Assembly: GCF_042660285.1 (NCBI RefSeq) | Contig: NZ_JBHSTP010000001.1 | Coordinates: 620,001-684,000 of the forward strand | DNA length: 64,000 nt | DNA from: Luethyella okanaganae | GTDB taxonomy: Bacteria; Actinomycetota; Actinomycetes; Actinomycetales; Microbacteriaceae | Direction: 5' to 3' | Shown here: positions 33,581-42,695 of the stretch, piece by piece | How the letters are laid out: every line of letters begins with the position of its first letter | Numbering within the stretch: the stretch's first letter is position 1 | Made by a program: the position numbers and the translations under genes | Notes under the pieces: generated by a model | The model's input: only the letters and a program-made list of their open reading frames with translations | What the model was told of the DNA's origin: nothing | Database searches by the model: none

Positions 33581-35058
33581 ACCGCTTGACACCTGACTCG
33601 CTGGCGCGGAGCGGGCGCGAGCTCGCACTCGATCGTGCCCAGATGACGCCCGGGATCGTTCATCTCGGGAGCGGCGGATTCTTCCGTGCCCACGTCGCCG
33701 CCGTCACCGAGGACGCCATGGCGGCGACGGACGATCTGAGCTGGGGGATCATCGCCGTCACCCAGCGGTCCGCCGATGTCGCCGAGCAGCTCAATCCGCA
33801 ATGCGGCCTCTTCACGGTGACCGAGCGCCAGCCGGACGAATCGTCGACCCGAGTGGTGTCAAGCGTCCTGTCCGTCATCGACGGGCACGGCTCGCCGGGT
33901 GCCATCGTTGACGCGATCGCCGACCGGCGCATCTCGGTTGTGACACTCACGATCACCGAGAAGGGTTACCGCTTCGACGCCCGCAGCGGCCGGCTGGACC
34001 TCGATGATCCGGCAGTGCAGGCGGATCTGTCGGCAGAGGGAGGCCCTGAACGCCGGTCGCCGACCACCGCGGTGGGTCAGATCGCGGCCGGACTCCGGAG
34101 ACGATTCCGGGGCGGCGCAGGAGCCATCACGGTCGTCTCGTGCGACAACCTGCCCGCGAACGGACGCCTGACGCAGACGCTCGTCCGCGACTTCCTCGCC
34201 GCGGCGCCAGACGATGACGACGACGAGCTGGCCGTGTGGATCGACACGAACGTCCGATTCCCCTCGACCATGGTCGACCGCATGGTCCCCGCGACGTCGC
34301 CGGACGATCTCGACGAGGTCGAGCGCTTTCTCGGTCTCCGTGATGAAGGGGCGGTCGTCGCGGAGCCGTTCTGGCAGTGGGTGGTCGAGGATGACTTCGC
34401 GGGTTCACGGCCTCCCTGGGAGCGTGTCGGCGTACAGTTCACCGACGACGTGGCACCGTGGGAGAAGGCGAAGCTGCGACTCCTCAACGCGGCGCATTCG
34501 CTTCTGGCCTATCTCGGTTTGCTGGCCGGCTATGAGACCATCGCCGAGACGGTCGCCGATCCCGCATTCGAGCGGATTGCGGCTCGGATGATCGCAGACG
34601 AGGCCCTGCCGAGCCTGACGCTCCCCAGGGGATTCGACGGGCCCGCCTATTGCGGCTCGGTGCTGCGGCGTTTCGCGAATCCTGCGCTCGGACACAGCTG
34701 CGCGAAAGTCGCGTCCGACGGATCGCAGAAGCTCGGCATCCGCATCTTGCCGACGATGCGGGATGCGCTCGCGCGCGGTGAGATCCCGACCGCCTCCGCG
34801 CTCGCGGTCGCCTCCTGGATGCATCGGGTCGCGACGACCCCGGTCGCGCGACTCGACGACCCGGCGGCGGCCGAACTCGTCGAACTAGCCGCAGGACACG
34901 AGGCCCCCGACGAGGTCGTCTCCGAGCTTCTCACGTACTCCCGTGTCTTCGACGCGAAGTTCGCCGCGAACCCGGCCGCAGTGGGCGCCATCGTCGATTG
35001 GTACGTTCTCATCGCAGCTGAGGGCAGCGACGGCTTGAAGAGAAAGCTTCTGTCATGA
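33577..35058 (+). CDS. uxuB: mannitol dehydrogenase family protein, fructuronate reductase-like
   Basis: A 493-residue polyol-specific long-chain dehydrogenase. The NAD-binding start is IVHLGSGGFFRAH. The catalytic region includes KLRLLNAAHSLLAYLGLLAG, with the Lys and HS characteristic of mannitol dehydrogenase/UxuB/UxaB. Next to manD and kdgK it most likely interconverts D-fructuronate and D-mannonate, although a mannitol-type substrate is not excluded. ATG 33577 overlaps the kinase stop (ATGA). Last gene of the operon. Confidence 0.85.
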   Translation: MNRLTPDSLARSGRELALDRAQMTPGIVHLGSGGFFRAHVAAVTEDAMAATDDLSWGIIAVTQRSADVAEQLNPQCGLFTVTERQPDESSTRVVSSVLSVIDGHGSPGAIVDAIADRRISVVTLTITEKGYRFDARSGRLDLDDPAVQADLSAEGGPERRSPTTAVGQIAAGLRRRFRGGAGAITVVSCDNLPANGRLTQTLVRDFLAAAPDDDDDELAVWIDTNVRFPSTMVDRMVPATSPDDLDEVERFLGLRDEGAVVAEPFWQWVVEDDFAGSRPPWERVGVQFTDDVAPWEKAKLRLLNAAHSLLAYLGLLAGYETIAETVADPAFERIAARMIADEALPSLTLPRGFDGPAYCGSVLRRFANPALGHSCAKVASDGSQKLGIRILPTMRDALARGEIPTASALAVASWMHRVATTPVARLDDPAAAELVELAAGHEAPDEVVSELLTYSRVFDAKFAANPAAVGAIVDWYVLIAAEGSDGLKRKLLS

Positions 35059-35113
35059 ACATCTCCCTCTCTGGGATGCTTCTCTGGGCACCGACGAGTC
35101 CTAGGCTGTCGTC

Positions 35114-35932
35114 ATGGTGAGCGAGAGCGAACACATCCTCGGCGTGGCCGTCGCGCAGTTCGTGCCGACGGACGACCCATCCGCGAACATCGAGCAGATC
35201 GAGCGTCTTGCGAGCCTCGCCGTCGATCGTGGCGCGCGGCTCGTGGTGTTCCCCGAGTACTCGTCCTACTTCACCGCGACCATGGGGCCTGACTGGGTCG
35301 AGGCCGCAGAGCCGCTCGACGGGCCGTTCTGCCGGGCGCTCGCCGGAGTCGCCTCCCAGCGGGGAATTCACGTCGTCGCGGGCATGGTGGAGACGACGGA
35401 TGATCCGGCTCGCGTCTCCAACACGATCGTCGCGTTCTCGCCGTCGGGCGATCTCGTCGCCGTCTACCGCAAGCAGCACCTCTACGACGCGTTCGGGCAG
35501 AAGGAGTCCGACTGGGTGGTCGCCGGACCCCTCGGCATGCCGCAGACCTTCGTCGTGCGAGAGCTGACCGTGGGTCTGCAGACGTGTTACGACATCCGCT
35601 TCCCCGAGGTGACGCGTCGTCTCGTCGATGCGGGAGCCGATCTCGTGCTCGTGCCGTCCGAGTGGGTGCGCGGCCCGCTCAAGGAGCAGCACTGGCGCAC
35701 CCTCGCCACGGCGCGGGCGCTCGAGAACACCGTCTACCTTGCGGCCGCGGATCACGCGCCGCCGATCGGGGTCGGCAACAGCTTCGTCATCGATCCGATG
35801 GGGGTCGAGCTCGTCACGATCGGCGAGAACACGGATGTCGCGGTCGCGTGGATCTCTCGCGAGCGCGTCGAGGCCGTTCGGGAGATCAACCCGGCGCTCG
35901 CGCTTCGCCGTTTCCGCGTCGAACCCATCTGA
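35114..35932 (+). CDS. carbon-nitrogen hydrolase (nitrilase superfamily)
   Basis: A 272-residue amidase-type enzyme with the full Glu-Lys-Cys triad: E48 in VVFPEYSS, K120 in VYRKQHLYDAFG and C158 in LQTCYDIRFPE. The pattern resembles the Nit/omega-amidase and deaminated-glutathione amidase group. It is cytosolic. It is preceded by a 55-nt gap and converges with the aminotransferase gene. An omega-amidase next to an aminotransferase would make metabolic sense, but the two genes point towards each other and are not an operon. Confidence 0.87.
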   Translation: MVSESEHILGVAVAQFVPTDDPSANIEQIERLASLAVDRGARLVVFPEYSSYFTATMGPDWVEAAEPLDGPFCRALAGVASQRGIHVVAGMVETTDDPARVSNTIVAFSPSGDLVAVYRKQHLYDAFGQKESDWVVAGPLGMPQTFVVRELTVGLQTCYDIRFPEVTRRLVDAGADLVLVPSEWVRGPLKEQHWRTLATARALENTVYLAAADHAPPIGVGNSFVIDPMGVELVTIGENTDVAVAWISRERVEAVREINPALALRRFRVEPI

Positions 35933-35947
35933 GGTGTGCGGAGCGCG

Positions 35948-37144
35948 TCAGTGCTGCAGTTCGGCTAGTCGGGCGGCCGCGCGTTCCAGCACATCGACCT
36001 TCTTGCAATAGGCGAAACGCAGAAGCGAGGAGTAGTCCGCACGGCGGTGCTCGTGCACGAAGGCGCTGATCGGCACGGCGACGACGCCGGCCAATTCGGG
36101 AAGTCGTCGACACAGTTCGGAGCCGTCTGAGTATCCCAGCGGTGTCGCATCCGCCACCAAGAAATAACCGCCCAGTGGTCGCGAAACCGTGAAGCCGGCC
36201 GCCGCGAGTCCCAACGACAGCACGTCGCGCTTGGCCTCGAGATCTGCGGCGGCACGCCGGAAAAACGAGTCGGGCAGGCCGAGGCCGATCGCGATCGCAG
36301 GCTGGAATGGTGCGCCATTCACGAAGGTCAGAAATTGCTTGACGGCGAGGATCGCGGTGACGTAGTCGGCGGGACCGCTGAGCCAGCCGATCTTCCATCC
36401 GGTGGTATTGAACGTCTTGCCGCCCGAAGAGACGCTGATTGTGCGCTCACGGGCGCCGGGGAGAGCCGCGATCGGCAGGTGCGCCACCTCGAAGGTGAGG
36501 TGTTCGTAGACCTCGTCGGTCACGATGATCGCGTTGTGCCGGTGAGCGAGTTCGACGATGAGCTCGAGTGTCTCGCGGGGGAGCACCGCGCCCGTCGGGT
36601 TGTGCGGGCTGTTCACGAGAATCAGCCGGGTGCGGTCGGTGACGGTGTCGCGCAGTTGGTCGAGGTCGGGCTGGAAGTCCGGGGCGTGTAGTGGAACAGT
36701 GCGATGGATGCCGCGTGCCAGTGAGATCATCGCGCCATAGGAGTCGTAGAACGGCTCGAAGGTCACGACCTCGTCGCCGTCGTCGACGAGTGCGAGAATG
36801 GTCGCGGCCAGTGCCTCCGTCGCGCCGGCTGTGACGAGCACCTCCCGGTCGGCGTCGAGACGGATGCCGTAGAAGCGCTCCTGGTGTGTCGCGATCGCTT
36901 GGCGCAGCATGGGCAGGCCGAGGCCGGGCGGGTACTGGTTCGTTCCGTCGGCGATGGCGCCGCGGGCCGCCTCGAGCACTTCCATCGGTCCATCTTCGTC
37001 AGGGAATCCCTGCCCGAGATTGATCGCGCCCGTGCGCACCGCGAGGGCGCTCATCTCGGCGAAGATCGTCGCCGAGATGCTGCCGTCGCTCGCGAGCAGC
37101 CCGGCTCCGCTCGCCGCTCGCCGCCAGGGGCCGGTGACTGCCAT
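35948..37144 (-). CDS. class I PLP-dependent aminotransferase
   Basis: A 398-residue fold-type I aminotransferase. NLGQGFPDEDGP, VTAGATEALAATILAL, NSPHNPTGAVL and the PLP lysine K243 in SSGGKTFNTTGWKIGW match the DapC/methionine-glutamine aminotransferase (YbdL/KYAT) group. The last two segments include GYFLVADAT and LRFAYCKK. ATG 37144 is preferred over an upstream in-frame start because GCGAGG lies just before it and homologues start near here. A likely keto-acid partner activity is encoded by the neighbouring nitrilase. Confidence 0.88.
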   Translation of the reverse strand: MAVTGPWRRAASGAGLLASDGSISATIFAEMSALAVRTGAINLGQGFPDEDGPMEVLEAARGAIADGTNQYPPGLGLPMLRQAIATHQERFYGIRLDADREVLVTAGATEALAATILALVDDGDEVVTFEPFYDSYGAMISLARGIHRTVPLHAPDFQPDLDQLRDTVTDRTRLILVNSPHNPTGAVLPRETLELIVELAHRHNAIIVTDEVYEHLTFEVAHLPIAALPGARERTISVSSGGKTFNTTGWKIGWLSGPADYVTAILAVKQFLTFVNGAPFQPAIAIGLGLPDSFFRRAAADLEAKRDVLSLGLAAAGFTVSRPLGGYFLVADATPLGYSDGSELCRRLPELAGVVAVPISAFVHEHRRADYSSLLRFAYCKKVDVLERAAARLAELQH

Positions 37145-37304
37145 GGAACCTCGCCTGTCTGTTGTCTCGGTTTTGCGGTCTTGGTTCGCGTCGGTCGCTG
37201 CCTCCACGCTAGGACATCTCCTGCACAGATCGCCGCTTCCAACGAATTTGCATGACTGTGGATATCTTCCACGCGGATCACGCGATGTGTTCTACGGTGT
37301 CTGC

Positions 37305-37871
37305 ATGCGCCTGATGTCTCGTGGTATCACCGCAGCGCTCGTGGGCGTCGTGTTGCTCGTCATGGGCGTCGCCGGGTGCGTGAAGACGCCCGTGCAGCCA
37401 CCTGTCTCGACCACGGACGCCCCCGCGCCGGTCTTCGCCTCCGACGAGGAGGCGCTCGCCGCGGCGGAGGAGGCGTATGCGGCGTACCTCGCAGTAGGTG
37501 ACGAGATTTCGAAGCAGGGCGGAGACAATCCAGAACGATATGCGCAAGTATCCAAAGGTCAGGCGTTGGAATCAGCGCTAAAGAGCGCGGGTCAGTTTCG
37601 TGAAGCGAGAGCTCATACATTCGGCGACTCCACTTACTCGACATACAAGCTCCAGTTGGCTAACTACGCAAATGTGGAAACCCTAGAGATTCTTGTGTAT
37701 GTGTGCGATGACGTGAGTTCGGTGGATGTCTTGGGAGAGGACGGTGTATCGATCGTCTCGCCAGATCGGCCTGACAAAACGCCATTTGTCGTGGAGTTTG
37801 ATCACAAGTTGAACAACAAGTTGATTCTCTCGCGCAAGGATCTCTGGGAGGGTGAGACCTTTTGCGATTGA
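37305..37871 (+). CDS. lipoprotein of unknown function
   Basis: A 188-residue lipoprotein with signal segment ALVGVVLLVMG and lipobox VAGC, lipidated at Cys ~24. After a Pro/Thr-rich linker comes an Ala/Glu-rich helix (ASDEEALAAAEEAYAAYL) and a compact alpha/beta domain ending in EGETFCD. Such proteins are common in Microbacteriaceae, often beside a secreted PKD-like protein, as here. From about 37500 on, the gene has clearly more A/T at third codon positions than its own 5' part, which suggests recombination. Its stop overlaps the next start by 10 nt. Confidence 0.78.
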   Translation: MRLMSRGITAALVGVVLLVMGVAGCVKTPVQPPVSTTDAPAPVFASDEEALAAAEEAYAAYLAVGDEISKQGGDNPERYAQVSKGQALESALKSAGQFREARAHTFGDSTYSTYKLQLANYANVETLEILVYVCDDVSSVDVLGEDGVSIVSPDRPDKTPFVVEFDHKLNNKLILSRKDLWEGETFCD

Positions 37872-38746
37872 AAAGTAGATGGGGCGTCATTTCGCTTGGC
37901 GTAGTTATCGGGTTCATTGGCGTAGTTACCGGGTTCATGGGGCTTGTATCTGAGCCTGTATCTGCGACCGGAGGCTGCACCGATTTTGATCGCTTCACGG
38001 GCACATGCGCGGTCGATGTCGGTGCCAGCATCGGGGACAGGGGAGTCGATCTGAGTGCCCGCCTCGGCATCGGGGGGAAGGAGCCGAGCGGCGGCGGCGG
38101 CGACAGCGACGACGGCAATGCCGACGAAGAAAGCACGGAGCCGCCCGGCTCCGTCATCTACATCGAACAGAACGGTCAGCGGATCCGGACCAAATGCGCC
38201 GTGTCGTCGCGTGGAAGGCCAGCCGACTTCTGCATGCGCGACATCGTGCAGCTGGGAACGCCCGCGGTCAGCTTGAGTGATCTGGTGAACTTCCGCCCGG
38301 CGACGCCCACTATGGCGATGGATCCCGACGGTTGGGCCCTCGTCGGGCTTCCATTCAACCCCTATGCGACTGCTCCGGCCGAGACGCTCTCGGGCATCCT
38401 GCTCGGGCTCCCGGCCGAAGTGCGATTCATGCCGGTCGCATTCCATTGGAACTACGGTGATGGAACCGTTGCAACGTCCGCGGATGGTGGCGCAGACTGG
38501 GCCACGCTCCAGGTGCCGGAGTTCTCGGAAACCACAACGAGTCACGCTTACGCGGCGCGTGGTTCGTACCTCGTTTCTGCGGGTGTCGAGTTCGCCGCAG
38601 AGTACCGTTTCGACGGGCAGCCATGGCAGGGCATTCGAGGTACGCTGACAGTGTCGTCGAACGACCTCAAAGTCGTCGCAGGAGAGGCGAAAACGGTGCT
38701 GGTCGCACGTAATTGTGCGGCGAATCCGAGCGGTCCAGGCTGCTGA
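37862..38746 (+). CDS. secreted protein with PKD-like domain
   Basis: A 294-residue exported protein starting with TTG inside the lipoprotein gene. The hydrophobic signal core contains an in-frame duplication (GVVIGFI/GVVTGFM). The mature part has a Gly/Asp/Glu-rich linker (~residues 70-100) and then a beta-sandwich with PKD-like hallmarks: FHWNYGDGT followed by SHAYAARGSYLVSAGV. Several Cys pairs (TGGC/GTCAV, KCAV/DFCM, NCAANPSGPGC) suggest disulphides. It is coupled with the lipoprotein and may form a surface complex with it. Confidence 0.72.
   Translation: MRLKSRWGVISLGVVIGFIGVVTGFMGLVSEPVSATGGCTDFDRFTGTCAVDVGASIGDRGVDLSARLGIGGKEPSGGGGDSDDGNADEESTEPPGSVIYIEQNGQRIRTKCAVSSRGRPADFCMRDIVQLGTPAVSLSDLVNFRPATPTMAMDPDGWALVGLPFNPYATAPAETLSGILLGLPAEVRFMPVAFHWNYGDGTVATSADGGADWATLQVPEFSETTTSHAYAARGSYLVSAGVEFAAEYRFDGQPWQGIRGTLTVSSNDLKVVAGEAKTVLVARNCAANPSGPGC
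37898..37939 (+). repeat. 21-bp tandem duplication in a signal-peptide core
   Basis: GGCGTAGTTATCGGGTTCAT(T) at 37898-37918 is repeated at 37919-37939 with two changes. It encodes the doubled GVVxGFx segment of the signal peptide of the following secreted protein. Confidence 0.75.
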
Positions 38747-38868
38747 CCCGCTCGGATGCGAAACACCCTTGGCAAAGGCATTGGGGTTAGAGAGCCGGCT
38801 CTCAGTCAGCATGCGTGAAACGTTCAGCTTCGACGACGAAGCTGGCAACGCTTGGAAGGAGCACCCCA

Positions 38869-40680
38869 ATGACCGACAGTACCAACAACACAGAGAAGCC
38901 CGAGCCCCTGCCTGCCGGCGACAGTGTCATCGACGAGACTACGGCCGAGGTGCCGCAGCAGCCAGTTCCTTCGACCGAGACGACCCCTGCTGCGTCGGCG
39001 ACGGATGCCGCGCCAGTTGCTTCGGCGAGCACACCGGGCACACCACCGACATCGACCGAGCCTTCCTCCACAGAAGCTTCCTCCACAGAAGATGGAACCT
39101 CTATTGTGGCGGCCGGGGCATCGTCAGCTGAGGCCGTTTCTGGGGTCGATGCCACCTCTGCGGTCGAGGAGACCGCTCCTGAGACCGCCACCCTCGCCAG
39201 TTCGGCCCCCTCGGCTCCTCAGGCTCCCGCCACAGGTACGCCGATCATCAACCACGGAACTGGTGCGTTCGGCCAGCCGACCGCGCCCGCTGCGGCAAGC
39301 CAGCACACCCAGCCGACCCACACCCAGCCGACCCAACCCCACACCCAGCCGACCCAACCATTGGGTGGTCCCGGTGGTCCCGGTGCTCCCGGTGGCCCTG
39401 GCTCTCCGGTGTTGTCCGCGCCAGAGGCTGGCAAACGCAAGAGCAGCGCCGTCATGGTCGCCGCTCTCGCTATAGCCGCGCTCGTCGGCGGTGCCTCCGG
39501 GGCGGGTGTCACGGCGCTCGTCACCGCGAACCAGAACAACGCACGCCCCGCCTCAGAAACGTCAGGGCCGCAGAGCATCGTTGTCAACAACACCGATTCG
39601 GTCAACGAGATCACCGCTGTCGCCGCTGAGGCCTCCCCGAGCGTCGTGACGATCGCCGTCGCGGACGGCAGCTCCACTAGCTCGAGTACCGGCGGCACCG
39701 GCTCAGGGGTCATCCTGAGCGCTGACGGCTACGTGCTCACCAACACCCATGTCGTCACCGACGATGGCAAGATCGCTAACCCCGTCATCAGGGTGACGGC
39801 GTCCGACGGCAAGATCTATACGGCGACCGTCGTCGGCACCGACCCGATCTCCGACCTTGCTGTGATCCGGCTTGCCGACGTGTCTGGCCTCACCCCGCTC
39901 GCCTTCGCCGACTCGGGCAAGCTCAACGTCGGCGACGTCGCCATCGCCATCGGAGCGCCCCTCGGCCTCGACGGCACCGTCACCAATGGCATCGTCAGCG
40001 CGCTCAACCGCAGCATCACCGTCGCCTCGTCGGCCGTGCCCAGCAGCGGGGATGGGCAGCAGAAGGACCCGACGATCCCGGACCCGAGCAATAGGCAGCC
40101 TTTCAACGTCTGGAACTTCGACATTCCCGGTCAGGGTCAAGGCTCCCAGACCCAGACCCAGAGCCAGAGCCAGTCGCCCATCTCCCTTTCTGTCATCCAG
40201 ACGGATGCGGCGATCAACCCAGGCAACTCGGGTGGCGCGCTGGTCAACTCGAAGGGGCAGCTCATCGGCATCAATGTCGCGCTAGCGAATCCCAGTGGTT
40301 CTCAAAGTGCGCCCGGCAGCATCGGTGTCGGCTTCGCGATTCCGTCGAACCTCGCCGAGCGGATCTCCAATGAGCTCATCAAGGGCGGCACGGCCACGCA
40401 CGGCCTGCTCGGCGTCAAGCCGGACCCCGAGGGGGTCGTCAAGAACAGCACGACGGTCGGTGCTCTCGTCAAGGAGGTCGTCTCCGGCGAAGCCGCCGCT
40501 AAAGCCGGCTTGCAGAAGGGCGACGTGGTCACCAACTTCAACGGAGTACCGATCACCAGCGGGAACGACCTCACCGCTCAGGTGCGGGTGCTCGCCGCCG
40601 GCGCTAAAGCCGATCTGACCTATGTGCGTGACGGGAAGTCGAGCACTGTCACGGTCACTCTTGGCGAGCTGAAGAGCTGA
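38869..40680 (+). CDS. HtrA/DegP-type membrane serine protease with PDZ domain
   Basis: A 603-residue protein of the PepD/HtrA group. About 160 cytoplasmic residues are rich in Ala/Thr/Ser/Pro and acidic, with a QPT/HTQPTQP repeat at ~147-165, then one membrane helix (VMVAALAIAALVGGASGAGVTALV). The trypsin-like domain has His294 (LTNTHVV), Asp329 (ISDLAVI) and Ser454 (NPGNSGGAL). A Gln-rich insert (QGQGSQTQTQSQSQS) lies before the Ser. A C-terminal PDZ domain (AGLQKGDVVTNFNGVPI) follows. ATG 38869 has AAGGAG at 38856-38861. It is predicted to act in protein quality control outside the membrane. Confidence 0.9.
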   Translation: MTDSTNNTEKPEPLPAGDSVIDETTAEVPQQPVPSTETTPAASATDAAPVASASTPGTPPTSTEPSSTEASSTEDGTSIVAAGASSAEAVSGVDATSAVEETAPETATLASSAPSAPQAPATGTPIINHGTGAFGQPTAPAAASQHTQPTHTQPTQPHTQPTQPLGGPGGPGAPGGPGSPVLSAPEAGKRKSSAVMVAALAIAALVGGASGAGVTALVTANQNNARPASETSGPQSIVVNNTDSVNEITAVAAEASPSVVTIAVADGSSTSSSTGGTGSGVILSADGYVLTNTHVVTDDGKIANPVIRVTASDGKIYTATVVGTDPISDLAVIRLADVSGLTPLAFADSGKLNVGDVAIAIGAPLGLDGTVTNGIVSALNRSITVASSAVPSSGDGQQKDPTIPDPSNRQPFNVWNFDIPGQGQGSQTQTQSQSQSPISLSVIQTDAAINPGNSGGALVNSKGQLIGINVALANPSGSQSAPGSIGVGFAIPSNLAERISNELIKGGTATHGLLGVKPDPEGVVKNSTTVGALVKEVVSGEAAAKAGLQKGDVVTNFNGVPITSGNDLTAQVRVLAAGAKADLTYVRDGKSSTVTVTLGELKS

Positions 40681-40690
40681 CGCGCGGGCC

Positions 40691-40737
40691 GAACGTCGCG
40701 GTTCCGCATCGGTCATCCGAGCGGGACGGCGACGTTC
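40691..40737 (+). terminator. terminator hairpin after the HtrA-type gene
   Basis: GAACGTCGC / GCGACGTTC forms a perfect 9-bp outer stem, extended inward by GGTTCCGC/GCGGGAC. It starts 10 nt after the stop codon. No T-run follows. Confidence 0.6.
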
Positions 40738-40824
40738 ACGTGTCCGGCACACGAGGTGATGGCCCGAGGCGATGCCACGAACGCTGCTGGTAGGCTCAAT
40801 CGACCAACCCGACGAGCAGGAGAG

Positions 40825-41880
40825 ATGGCCGATCTGGTGCAGAGCGACGGAGCGAACGCGCTTCCGGGAGTCTCCTACGTCATGCCCGTGCTCAATGAGG
40901 CGACGCATGTCAGGGAAGCCGTCGACAGCCTGCTGCACCAAGACTATGCAGGACCGTTCGAGGTCACGCTCGCCCTTGGTCCGAGCATCGACGGCACCAC
41001 GGAACTCCTCAAGGATATGGCCAGCGCGGATGCGCGCGTCCGTGTCATTTCCAACGACGCCGGTTCGACGCCCGCCGGCCTCAACGTCGCCATCCTCGCA
41101 TCGCGTTACCCGGTCGTCATCAGGGTCGATGCCCACTCGGTGCTGCCGCCCGACTATGCGAGGGTCGCGGTCGAGACCATCCAGCGCACGGGAGCAGACA
41201 ATGTCGGCGGCATCATGGACGCCCAGGGCGAGTCGCCGTTCCAGAAAGCCGTCGCTCGCGCCTACGGCTCGCGTTTCGGTCTCGGCGGCTCCGCGTTTCA
41301 CGTCGGAGGCAAGGAGGGCGTTGCCGAGACTGTCTATCTGGGCTGCTTCCAGCGCGACAGCATCGTCAAGGTCGGACTCTTCGACGAGGAGATCAAACGA
41401 GGCCAGGACTGGGAGCTCAACCGTCGCATTCGCAAGGCCGGCGGCACTGTCTGGTTCACGCCGAGGCTCAAGGTGACCTATCGCCCACGCCCCAGCTTGC
41501 GGCGGCTTGCGCGGCAGATGCTCTCGACGGGCCTGTGGCGCGGTGAGCTCGCCCGGCGATTCCCGGCCAGCAACGGCATCCGCTATTTCGTGCCGCCGAT
41601 CACGGTTCTCGGCGTCGTGATCGGAACCCTTCTCGGCATCGGCGGTGTGCTGCAGGTCGTTCTCGGAACGTTCCCTTTGCTCCTCGTCGGTTTCGTCGCC
41701 CCCGCCCTCTACGCGCTCTTCGTGATCGTCGCAATGGTCGCCGTGACCAGGCCCGATGGATTTCGGCCGTCGCCCTGGTTTCTCCTCGTCTTGCCGTGCA
41801 TCCACTTCTGCTGGGGCGTCGGCTTTCTGCTGGGCTTCCTCACCTTGACCGGCAAAATCACTGCACACACAGGGAGGTGA
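40825..41880 (+). CDS. family 2 glycosyltransferase with C-terminal membrane helices
   Basis: A 351-residue GT-A enzyme. The N-terminal VSYVMPVLNEATHVREAVDSLL is typical of GT2, followed by SIDGTTELL, the DxD-like VIRVDAHSVLPPDY and the acceptor-region GQDWELNRRI. Two or three membrane segments lie at the end (ITVLGVVIGTLLGIGGVLQVV, LLLVGFVAPALYALFVIVAMVAV, FLLVLPCIHFCWGVGFLLG). ATG 40825 with GCAGGAGAG upstream is the start. It is the first of four closely spaced genes for a surface glycopolymer. Confidence 0.88.
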   Translation: MADLVQSDGANALPGVSYVMPVLNEATHVREAVDSLLHQDYAGPFEVTLALGPSIDGTTELLKDMASADARVRVISNDAGSTPAGLNVAILASRYPVVIRVDAHSVLPPDYARVAVETIQRTGADNVGGIMDAQGESPFQKAVARAYGSRFGLGGSAFHVGGKEGVAETVYLGCFQRDSIVKVGLFDEEIKRGQDWELNRRIRKAGGTVWFTPRLKVTYRPRPSLRRLARQMLSTGLWRGELARRFPASNGIRYFVPPITVLGVVIGTLLGIGGVLQVVLGTFPLLLVGFVAPALYALFVIVAMVAVTRPDGFRPSPWFLLVLPCIHFCWGVGFLLGFLTLTGKITAHTGR

Positions 41881-41882
41881 CC

Positions 41883-42695
41883 GTGGCTCAGAGCACAGAT
41901 GGACCCAGCCGCCCCTCGTCGATAGCCGAGTTGCGCGCCGTAGCCCAGCCGCTCGAAGTCCGCGATCGGCGTAACGCCGAGCACTGGACTGCCTCGCTCT
42001 ACCTGCGGAGCATCTCGCCCTACCTCACCTGGATGCTGCTCAAGACGCGCATCTCGGCGAACGGCGTCACCGGGCTCATGATCCTCATCGGCTGGTCGAC
42101 GGCGGCTGCGCTGTTGATCCCGGGCATCTGGGGTGCCCTGCTTGCTCTCGTGCTCGGGCAGCTGCAGATGCTCGTCGACTGCTGCGACGGCGAGGTCGCG
42201 CGCTGGCGCCGCACCTCGTCGCCGGCCGGAGTCTTCCTCGACAAGGTCGGCCACTACACGACCGAGGCGTTCATCCCGCTCGCACTGGGCATCCGCGCTG
42301 CTGCATATCCGTTCGAGACGCCCGAGGACTTTCTCTGGACGACGCTCGCCGGACTTCTCGCGCTCTTCATCGTGCTCAACAAGGCGCTCAACGACATGGT
42401 GCACGTCGCACGGGCCAACGCCGGCCTCGCAAGGTTGGCCGATACGCGCGGAGAGTCCGCTCCGGTATCGGGCCGGATCGCCAGACTTCGTCGTGCCGCC
42501 CGATTCGTGCCGTTCCACCGGCTGTACCACTCGGTCGAACTCACGATGCTCGTCTTCGTGGCTGCCGTCATCGGGCTCTTCGCCGGTCAGCCGGTCGTGG
42601 ATCGTGTGCTTCTCGCAACGCTTGTGCCGTTGTCGTTGCTCGCGCTGCTCGGCCATTTCGTCGCGATCATGGCGTCCAGGCGTGTCCGTTCCTGA
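41883..42695 (+). CDS. CDP-alcohol phosphatidyltransferase family protein
   Basis: A 270-residue membrane enzyme of the CDP-alcohol phosphotransferase family, with about six hydrophobic segments. The signature DCCDGEVARWRRTSSPAG is followed by VFLDKVGH, so the last catalytic Asp of the consensus D-x2-DG-x2-AR-x8-G-x3-D-x3-D is His here. Genes for this variant type often lie in surface-polymer loci. It would transfer a phospho-alcohol from a CDP-alcohol to a lipid or sugar acceptor. GTG 41883 follows GGGAGGTGACC, directly after the GT gene. Confidence 0.83.
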   Translation: MAQSTDGPSRPSSIAELRAVAQPLEVRDRRNAEHWTASLYLRSISPYLTWMLLKTRISANGVTGLMILIGWSTAAALLIPGIWGALLALVLGQLQMLVDCCDGEVARWRRTSSPAGVFLDKVGHYTTEAFIPLALGIRAAAYPFETPEDFLWTTLAGLLALFIVLNKALNDMVHVARANAGLARLADTRGESAPVSGRIARLRRAARFVPFHRLYHSVELTMLVFVAAVIGLFAGQPVVDRVLLATLVPLSLLALLGHFVAIMASRRVRS

